The notes under the pieces were generated by a model that searched no databases, was not told the origin of the DNA, and was given only the letters and a program-made list of their open reading frames with translations. Of a stretch of 15,000 nt of DNA, positions 9,263 through 15,000 are shown piece after piece (position 1 is the stretch's first letter; each line of letters begins with the position of its first letter). Location of the stretch: the NCBI GenBank assembly GCA_903813345.2, contig CAIIXF020000409.1:1-15000 (forward strand). Direction: 5' to 3'. Origin of the DNA: Owenia fusiformis (lineage: Eukaryota; Annelida; Polychaeta; Sabellida; Oweniidae). The position numbers and the translations under genes are program-made.

Positions 9263-9582
9263 ACCAAAACTATGGGGGAAATTTAATTTTAAGTAAAAAT
9301 ATCGATGAATTAAATCATGTTCGTTAAATAAGACTAGATTATGCATTGCATTTCTGTATGATAAAAACGCATCACTCATTTTACAAAACTGGCTCCAACT
9401 TGGAGCCAGTTTGCAAATCAGCTCGCTCCATCTTACACAAGCTATGTAGGGGCAATCTAGCAACTGGGAATCACGGGATACTGTTCCATGATAATTGTTA
9501 TGTGCATTATGCATCTTATTCTCGTATAATTTGCATGAAAATGAGAAAAAAACTGAAAAATACGTAAAATTATTACATATGT
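9263..9582 (+). mobile_element. Single-arm copy of the foldback element
   Basis: Colinear with 10921-11210: tattatgcattgcattt, then ataaaaacgca, then the palindrome aaactggctcc....ggagccagttt (13-bp stems at 9385-9411), then aactgggaatcacg, then the tattctcgtataatttgcat end. No coding capacity. Copies differ by scattered substitutions, so they are not very recent. Confidence 0.75.
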
Positions 9583-10149
9583 AACTGGTGGGTTATTTGT
9601 CACATGATCGATAAACAAATTATAATGTGAAATGGTGGGAAATTCAAATACAAATATAAAATTACAACTTGAAATATAAAATACTCTTTAGATGGTGCTG
9701 CCATCTTAATGTAATACGTAAATGTCCCATTTACATCCACGCGGACATGTCTAAATGTGTAAAAAACATTTACCTTAAGTGCCATTCTGGTTACTGTTTA
9801 ACATCAAAATATAACATAAACAACTTTTGATCATAAAATAATGTTTAACATCTGTATAAATATAAATGGTTTACCTCCCCAACAACCACTACCATTAGTA
9901 TTATAGAGTTGATTAACATAAATCCTAGGAGTCAAAATTATAACTCATAACTACAATACTAACAGTTAAATGTAACACACACAATTGCAATATAAATGTA
10001 ACTTTAAAATATAACAGTTTAAAAATAACATTTAACACTTTAAAACCTGTGCCAATGTAAAAATTTGAATTTGAAATTTTTTGTTTTTATTTTGTTTTTA
10101 TAGATATATATTCAATTCCACTAACTCCTCTTTTTATCTCAATATATTT
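9583..10149. other. 3' side of the retrotransposon fragment, no LTR defined
   Basis: Very AT-rich. It lies downstream of the integrase stop on the minus strand, where a polypurine tract and 3' LTR would be expected. A cccc-aacaacc word (9877-9888) reads ggttgttgggg on the minus strand and could be a polypurine remnant, but I cannot place LTR ends. Nothing else was recognised. Confidence 0.35.
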
Positions 10150-10920
10150 TTACAAGTCACTCTTGGACTTATTAGCAATTCTTTTGCTCCTTCTCACTGT
10201 CATTTTATTTTCTTCTTCCTCATCACTAGAACTTGTTTTACTTTCAGATTGACAAGTTTTCATTTTAATGTTTACTCTGTTTTCAACTCTTGTTTCACCA
10301 TTTTTGTTTTCCAAAGTGTAAACATTTCCTTCTGTTTTAACAACTTTGTATTCTTCCTTTCCATAGGCATCTTGTATTTTGTTCCGTCCCATCACTCTTT
10401 TTCTTAGTATCACTGTCGATCCAACAGCTATTTTGTTATCCTTTGCATTTTTATCATGTTGTGCTTTCCTTTTCATTGCTATTTGATTCAATTGATTATT
10501 TGCCATTTTATATGCTAGTTGAAGTCTGTTCTGGTGTTCAGTCACCCATGAATCTTTCATTTGTTCCTCCTCTGGGGCTTCTAATTGAATCTCAAGTGTT
10601 GATCTTGGATTTCTACCGAACATGAGATAGAAAGGAGAAAATCCTGTTGCAGAATGAGGTGTGTTATTGTAGGCAAAGGTAATTTCCTTCAGGTACTTTG
10701 GCCACTTTCTTTTCTTGTCTTCGGGTAGAGTGACAAGTAATCCATGGAGAGTCCTATTAAACCTCTCGCACTGACCATTACCGGATGGATGGTATGGCGT
10801 AGTTCTGGATTTACTTATACCATACATCTTACACAGATTTGCTATGATCTCTCCCTCAAAGTTTCGTCCCTGATCGGAATGAAGACGTAGTGGAATTCCG
10901 TAGACAAAAAACCATGACAG
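10150..10920 (-). pseudogene. Ty3/Gypsy-type LTR retrotransposon integrase, C-terminal fragment
   Basis: The minus-strand frame ends at 10150 and stays open to 10920. It encodes the second half of a retrotransposon integrase: YGIPLRLHSDQGRNFE (second catalytic Asp), then TPYHPSGNGQCERFNR (catalytic Glu), then AYNNTPHSATGFSPFYLMFG, then a basic C-terminal region with an SH3-like barrel (VGSTVILRK, YKVVKTEGNVYTLE) and a Ser/Glu-rich tail ending near KRIANKSK. The zinc-binding HHCC part, the first catalytic Asp, RNase H, reverse transcriptase and gag are all missing. The fragment is cut at 10920, where the foldback element begins, so it cannot support integration. The frame itself has no internal stop, which suggests fairly recent insertion. 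Confidence 0.93.
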
Positions 10921-11552
10921 TAAATTGAATTCTAAGCACAGATATCGATGATTAAGATCACATTCATTAAATCAGAATAGATTATGCATTGCATTTCCGT
11001 TAAATAAAAACGCACCGCTCACTTTTCAAAACTGGCTCCAACTTGGAGCCAGTTTGCAAATCAGCTCGCCCCAAATGACAAATGCTATGTAGGTACAATC
11101 TGGTAACTGGGAATCACGAAATACTATCTCACGATTATTTTTATGTGCATTATGCATGTTATTCTCGTATAATTTGCATGAAAATGAGAAAAAACTGAAA
11201 AATACATAAAATTGTAATATATTTAAAGATTTTTTGCAAAAAATCTTGAATTATGCTATAATTTTACATATTTTTCAGTTTTTTCTTATTTTCATGCAGA
11301 TTATACGAGAATAAGATGCATAATACACATCAAAATGATCGGGAGACAGTATCTCGTGATTCCCAGTGGCTAGATTGTCCGTTAATAGCCTGTGTTTAAT
11401 GGTGTGAGCTGATTTGAAAACTGGCTCCAATTTGGACCCAGTTTTGAAAAATGAGCGGTGCGTTTTTATTAACCAGAAATACAATGCATAATATTTTTGG
11501 AATTAATGAACGTGATCAAATTCATCGAGAGCCATGCTTAGAATTCAATTTA
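10921..11552. mobile_element. Loopless 632-bp palindromic foldback element
   Basis: The left end taaattgaattctaagca is inverted at the right end, and 10921 pairs with 11552 exactly about a centre between 11236 and 11237. The centre itself is a perfect 22-bp dyad, aagatttttt followed by its mirror (11226-11247). The two 316-bp arms differ by scattered substitutions and offsetting small indels. Each arm also holds its own internal dyad around ctggctcca/tggagccag (11028-11055; imperfect at 11417-11445). There is no coding capacity. Confidence 0.88.
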
Positions 11553-11594
11553 CCCGTATGGTTTTGCAAAAATATGACAATATAAACTATATTC

Positions 11595-11776
11595 AAAAGC
11601 CATCTTCTGCAGTACGTCAGTAAGTAAGAAGCCAGTTTTAAAAGCCGGCTTCTTGGTGACTCCAGAAGCCGGCTTCTGTTGTCCTTCAGAAGCCGGTTTT
11701 TAAAAGCCGGCTTCTTGTTGACTGTAGAAGCCGGCTTCTGTAGTACGTAAGAAGCCAGTTTGTAAAAGCGGTTTTT
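11595..11776 (-). repeat. Palindrome array 2: GAAGCCGGCTTC units with 24-24-14 spacing
   Basis: Dyad centres lie at about 11601, 11633, 11646, 11670, 11694, 11708, 11732, 11756 and 11770, giving steps of 32, 13, 24, 24, 14, 24, 24, 14. The order and the flanking word tcgaaggcaaa are those of array 1 in reverse complement. Minus-strand reading through this array gives a meaningless KPAS-like peptide. Confidence 0.85.
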
Positions 11777-12066
11777 GCCTTCGAGTACTTCTGGGAAAAG
11801 TGGAGGACGAAAGGTTTTCAAAATTCATTAAAATAGGGCTAATTTACGCCATTCGCCTATTTTCAAGCACAGCAACACGTATATTTATTTCATCTAAAAT
11901 ATCAATTGATTCGTGTTTTATGATGCTCCTATCTCATTGTTAATACATATACGATATCAGAGTTATTCGCCTTAAATATTTTGAGATATAGAGGCAAATG
12001 TGGAGGACGAAAGGATTTCCATATGTGTACATTTTTCTCATAAAGCGTCACATTCTGTGGTGTTAA
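11777..12066. other. Non-coding stretch with a 16-bp direct repeat
   Basis: The word tggaggacgaaagg occurs at 11801 and again at 12001, exactly 200 bp apart. No gene was seen. The two short minus-strand frames in this stretch share only the peptide FRPP encoded by that word. Confidence 0.45.
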
Positions 12067-12075
12067 AAAGCGAAA

Positions 12076-13007
12076 ATGTGTAAACATGCGTGCGTGACCT
12101 TTTTGCGACACGTCTATGGTTTCATCGCTAATACTGTTAATTTGAAAAAGGGGTCTATAACATGTAATGATGACAATGAAAATGTTGAAATTAGGTACGC
12201 CAATGAAGTGAATTCAGAGCAAAAGACCCATCCACCCACTGGAATACCCACAAATCAAGTTTCATAGCCTTGCCCAAGTTGGTCTCTTTTACTTATCTTG
12301 ATTTCTATTATGACTGCCTTGTACCCAAGAGAAAGCCACGTGCTTTACCGACCCAATGTTTTTGTCAGTAAAACTTGACAAATCAACGACGGCCCTACAT
12401 TGTCGGACTAGGTCTTCGTGCATTTCCATCGCGAATTCAGTTTTGATTTTGAATCTACATTGAATTGCATGATTTCATTTAGACGAGTATTAATGACTGC
12501 TTACATTCCAATGTACATTTAATAACATAATATATTGTAACTCTCAAGAAACACTCGATCGGATCATTGAATTTCAAGTCCTAGACGGGTAGTTTGCTTT
12601 TTTATGCAGGTCAATCTGATAACGTTTTGATGACTGAAGTCACACGTTGTGTCCATGTCCATATTGTCAATCAATATGGTTTTGCGATACCCTTAGGTAG
12701 CCTAGGTATTATGGGAATCTCGGAACCGCTGAATAACTTCAGTAAATAATATCAGCGATGATGCATTGGATTGTACAAGGTGGTAATAATTCAAGATCAG
12801 ATAAGTAAATAAATACCGACTTGGGCAAGGCTACAAGTTTCAGAGACATTAACATTCCTTGAAAGTGACAATGAGCAGCCAACAGATGGACCATCCGTAG
12901 ATCTTGATGATTTTGTCAGCTCAGCTGAACGAGCCTCCAGATTCTTTGAAACAAATGACCATAATTCAAGAATAATATTATCTATTTACAATTTTTTGAA
13001 ATCGTGA
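12076..13007 (+). pseudogene. Plus-strand reading frame of unknown function, split by a 569-bp insertion
   Basis: The left part (12076-12264) is open from the ATG and would stop at the first codon of the inserted element. The right part (12834-13007) is open to TGA at 13005. Both parts lie in the same frame when one copy of the 9-bp target duplication and the element are ignored. The product has an acidic, polar middle (ITCNDDNENVEIRYANE, QPTDGPSVDLDDF) and a C-terminal helix (VSSAERASRFFETNDHNSR). ATTAAA words follow the stop at 13065 and 13073. I do not recognise the family. The first ~14 codons lie in a dispersed repeat, so the true start or a 3' splice site is probably further in. It would lie inside the long intron of the minus-strand gene. 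Confidence 0.45.
12265..12833. mobile_element. 569-bp TIR element with 9-bp target-site duplication
   Basis: The ends are inverted: tagccttgcccaagt at 12265 and its complement ending at 12833. Similarity continues inwards for about 60 bp (acttatct, ccttgtac). The flanks are identical 9-bp copies of CAAGTTTCA (12256-12264 and 12834-12842). The interior has no transposase frame. A 9-bp duplication fits Mutator-like elements best; an 8-bp reading (hAT-like) leaves the ends less symmetrical. Confidence 0.85.
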
Positions 13008-13532
13008 TAAGTGGAATCTTTCCAATTACCAATATAGCATTATTATTGTTTTTGGACACTGTGGATTAAAATATTAAAAATACACACATTCTAAATGATT
13101 AAATTGAAACCTAGCCAGTCTGCTCGATGAATCCATTCAGAACGTCTACTAATCCACATGATACATCATAATTAAATTGCTTTTTAAAGCGGATATTTCA
13201 TACCATAACCCCAAAAATATTATAGAACGCATTGTATTTGTATTTTACTTCACACAGACATATTTATGTATGTGAAATAATTATATTACTTGAATTTTTT
13301 ATTCCCCATTACAAGGTAAACCTATGTCGAATTATACATACCTTCTCACAGCTATGAGCGATATGATAAAACTGGTCGAGTGAACTCGTTTGAGTTATCT
13401 ATTCTCCGTAAAAATATCAGAGAATGTGTGTTTATAGCGTAGCTTTGGTTTTGTAAATCAATGAAGTTTGATATACACAGATTAGTAAATATAGATTATT
13501 TAAACAGAAGTGCAAAATTCTTCCATTGAAAA
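13008..13532. other. Downstream of the plus-strand frame, no feature seen
   Basis: AT-rich. It contains the ATTAAA words at 13065-13078 that could serve the plus-strand frame. No repeat or gene was otherwise recognised. Confidence 0.4.
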
Positions 13533-13609
13533 GTACAGAGGCGGGCACTCACGAAACATTACATGTGCCTGACTGCATCCACATTGATCGACTAGGCACA
13601 GTGATTTAA
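13533..13609 (-). repeat. Dispersed repeat, copy 2 (inverted relative to 6731-6804)
   Basis: The reverse complement carries tagtcgatc, atgtggatgcagtca and atgtaatgt in the same order as 6731-6804. It is directly followed by 13610-13672, which matches 6446-6497 in direct orientation (atacagaacca(c/g)gagta, agtgtgctagt). Parts of one older repeat family have therefore been rearranged. Confidence 0.7.
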
Positions 13610-13672
13610 CCGAAATACAGAACCAGGAGTAGAAAGTGTGCTAGTCTAGCTAGTAATTTTTCGAAAAACAAA

Positions 13673-13970
13673 ACATTTAACATTTAGCATGCAAACAGTT
13701 TTACTTCTTGTTGAGTATATTTTACTTTGATTTGTAAACGATTGTGAAAGTGAGTTAATTTAGTATGTAGTAAAAGTTGGTCAGATTAGTGTAAAGCTAA
13801 AACGTTAGGGTGTAATTTTTATTTGGAACATTCGACCACAAATGTACATATGTAAATACTTTTATTAACAAATGGAATAGATTTGTTAACATCTTATCTA
13901 AGACATAAAGAACCCACCCTGTGGCAATCATAAAATACAACAAATAAGAAAGGTGATAACCATTACATAC
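13673..13970. other. 5' side of the proposed long intron, no feature seen
   Basis: AT-rich non-coding DNA that ends at the GTATGT donor (minus strand, 13970-13965) of the exon at 13971-14087. Confidence 0.4.
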
Positions 13971-14087
13971 CTACGCCAGGTAGAACATAATTTGATGACG
14001 TGGTTGGCGTCTGTCCCTCTTTATATTCTATATTGCCCTTAACCAAACGTTCATATCCTTGCAGAAGATTTAACAGCATATGGCCAC
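13971..14087 (-). CDS. Predicted internal coding exon (117 bp, phase 1-1), probably of the NTase-TPR gene
   Basis: Bounded on the minus strand by an ATGTTTAG acceptor (14089-14088) and a near-consensus donor, CGTAG|GTATGT, at 13971/13970. Only one of three frames is open: GHMLLNLLQGYERLVKG at the start, an acidic/polar middle, and NYVLPGV at the end. The length is a multiple of three and both borders are phase 1. It can therefore splice from the exon at 14620 (C|GT, Arg) and into the exon at 5857 (G|GG, Gly) with no frame shift. It loosely resembles the 5747-5857 product (a leucine-rich helix, then basic/polar residues, then Y-x-P), perhaps from exon duplication. Joining it to the gene at 1965-5419 is inference, because the intron would be about 8.1 kb and could separate two genes. 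Confidence 0.55.
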
Positions 14088-14161
14088 CTAAACATAAAAT
14101 TAAACTAATAAACTAAAGCAATGTTAAAGTACTATCAATCTGACCTGCGTAACACTGTATA

Positions 14162-14880
14162 GCATGAGATGTATTACAAGGAATACTTTGATTTAATGAA
14201 ACAAACAAATCTAAAAGGACATGAATCCTGTTACACATGGTTGATAAATGATATCAGGTTAATTGAATTTTATTAATATTCATTTAATATCAATAAAATT
14301 CAATTTACGTGATTCATCCGTTACTATTTCGATAAGTCCATCTAGTACATCATGTTTATTCTTTATTGAGTTGTCTTCGATTTTTCTTATCAATTGTATT
14401 CTTTCATCTAGCTCTTTTTCGGACGACGGGGGTGGCGAATTCAGGAATCTTGCTATATCTCTTAGCATGACATGTATTACAAAGAATACTTTGATTTTAT
14501 GAAACAAACAAATCTAAAAGGACATGAATCCTGTTACACATGTTTGATAAATTATATCGCGTAAATTGAATGTAATTGATATTTATTAAATTAAAAAATA
14601 CCAGTAAAATTCAATTTACGTGATTCACTTGTAGCATCTTTCTTCTTGTTGAGGAAATTCTGTATAGCTTGGGCTCCAGTCTTCTTTAACTCTTGTTCAC
14701 AGCCGGCACTCAGCATATTTAGTTCACGACTTGCCAATTCCGTTACCATTTTGATAAGTCCATCTGGTACATCATGTTTATTCTTAATTGAGTTGTCTAC
14801 GATTTTGCTTATCAATTGTACTCTTTCATCTAGCTCTTCATTGGACGACAGGGGTGGAAAATTCAGGAATCTCTCTATAT
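14162..14880. repeat. Tandem duplication, unit of about 300-415 bp, spanning intron and exon
   Basis: The word agcatga(g/c)atgtattacaa starts at 14163 and again at 14463. After each copy about 100 bp of non-coding DNA match closely (roughly 8 differences), then an AT-rich stretch, then the shared donor word aattcaatttacgtgattca, then the exon. The second unit is longer because it keeps 111 bp of exon that the first lacks. This created the duplicated exon. Confidence 0.8.
14309..14460 (-). pseudogene. Shortened tandem copy of the 14620-15000 exon
   Basis: About 48 codons match the upstream exon: RDIARFLN here against RNIERFLN there, with LDERIQLI and NSIKNKHDV shared. It then jumps directly to the common DESR/SESR end, so about 37 codons (111 bp, in frame) are missing. 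It keeps the CAC|GTAAAT donor in phase 1. On its 5' side homology stops near 14463, inside a poor acceptor context (gctaagag, no pyrimidine tract). It may be a dead copy or an optional exon. Sixteen substitutions are visible in the aligned 144 bp; only one is silent. Confidence 0.5.
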
Positions 14881-15000
14881 TTCTCTTCAGACTCGACACG
14901 TTATCAAGAATGTCAGTGTTATCTAGTGAGAGTTCATGTTCATCACTCTGCTGTTCCGTTGAATCTTCATCGAACGCATGTCTGCTATCACGAGCTGGAT
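14620..15000 (-). CDS. Predicted coding exon, 5' part beyond window; N-terminal helical region
   Basis: An open minus-strand frame runs from the right edge (no stop back to 15000) to a donor at 14620/14619 (CAC|GTAAAT); an alternative donor, CAA|GTGAAT at 14629, keeps the same phase. The product has an acidic, Ser/Gln-rich start (FDEDSTEQQSDEHE). It then has two or three amphipathic helical stretches: VSSLKRNIERFLN, EELDERVQLISKIVDNSIKN, and a Lys-rich segment ending in FLNKKKDAT. There is no in-frame ATG start in view, so the true start lies outside the window. I recognise no domain. The alternating charged and hydrophobic pattern suits an oligomerising helical domain, but that is a guess. 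A tandem copy of its middle part lies at 14309-14460. Confidence 0.6.

Noticed and set aside
9170-9514. Minus-strand 114-codon frame and the similar frames at 9346-9567 and 11275-11484
   Set aside because: All lie in copies of the non-coding foldback arm and contradict each other in strand and frame.
10081-10625. Plus-strand frames of 108 and 60 codons
   Set aside because: Antisense to the integrase fragment, which has clear catalytic motifs on the minus strand.
12256-12843. The 569-bp element acting as an intron (GT in the left target copy, CAG in the right)
   Set aside because: Splicing CAA|GTTTCA to TTTCAG|AG would shift the frame into an early TAA, and the donor context is poor.

Overview
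The window looks like nuclear DNA of a marine invertebrate animal. It is AT-rich, the genes have introns with GT...AG borders, tetratricopeptide (TPR) and nucleotidyltransferase (NTase) domains sit in one large exon, and the gaps are full of short non-autonomous mobile elements. The frequent tACATGTa words and the repeat style make me think of a bivalve or another lophotrochozoan, but that is inference from general impression, not a sequence match.

The main gene is on the minus strand. Its 3' exon (5419 down to 1965, stop at 1965) codes for an N-terminal helical segment, a GlnD/DUF294-type nucleotidyltransferase domain and twelve 43-residue TPRs, most of them nearly identical. Three further minus-strand coding blocks, at 5857-5747, 14087-13971 and >15000-14620, have splice borders that all fit phase 1. 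They join without a stop into the 3' exon. My model is therefore one gene running off the right edge, with an intron of about 8.1 kb (13970 to 5858) that has collected mobile DNA. A second, shorter copy of the 5'-most exon lies at 14460-14309 and came from a local tandem duplication.

Region by region: 1-811, featureless AT-rich DNA; 812-1038, a mariner-like MITE; 1174-1588, a 112-bp tandem repeat; 1965-5857, the 3' end of the NTase-TPR gene; 6175-6805, diverged tandem and dispersed repeats; 7236-9156, a 1.9-kb block bounded by 88-bp inverted repeats and holding GGACCT-type low-complexity DNA; 8988-9133 and 11595-11776, two arrays of GAAGCCGGCTTC palindromes with a strict 24-24-14 spacing; 9263-9582 and 10921-11552, copies of a palindromic foldback element, the second a loopless 632-bp dyad; 10150-10920, the truncated integrase end of a Ty3/Gypsy retrotransposon; 12076-13007, a plus-strand reading frame split by a 569-bp TIR element with a 9-bp target-site duplication; 13533-13672, dispersed repeats; 13971-15000, the 5' exons.

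No tRNA, rRNA or CRISPR array was seen. The best candidates for something new are the NTase-TPR gene with its homogenised repeats and duplicated N-terminal exon, the 24-24-14 palindrome arrays, and the interrupted plus-strand gene.
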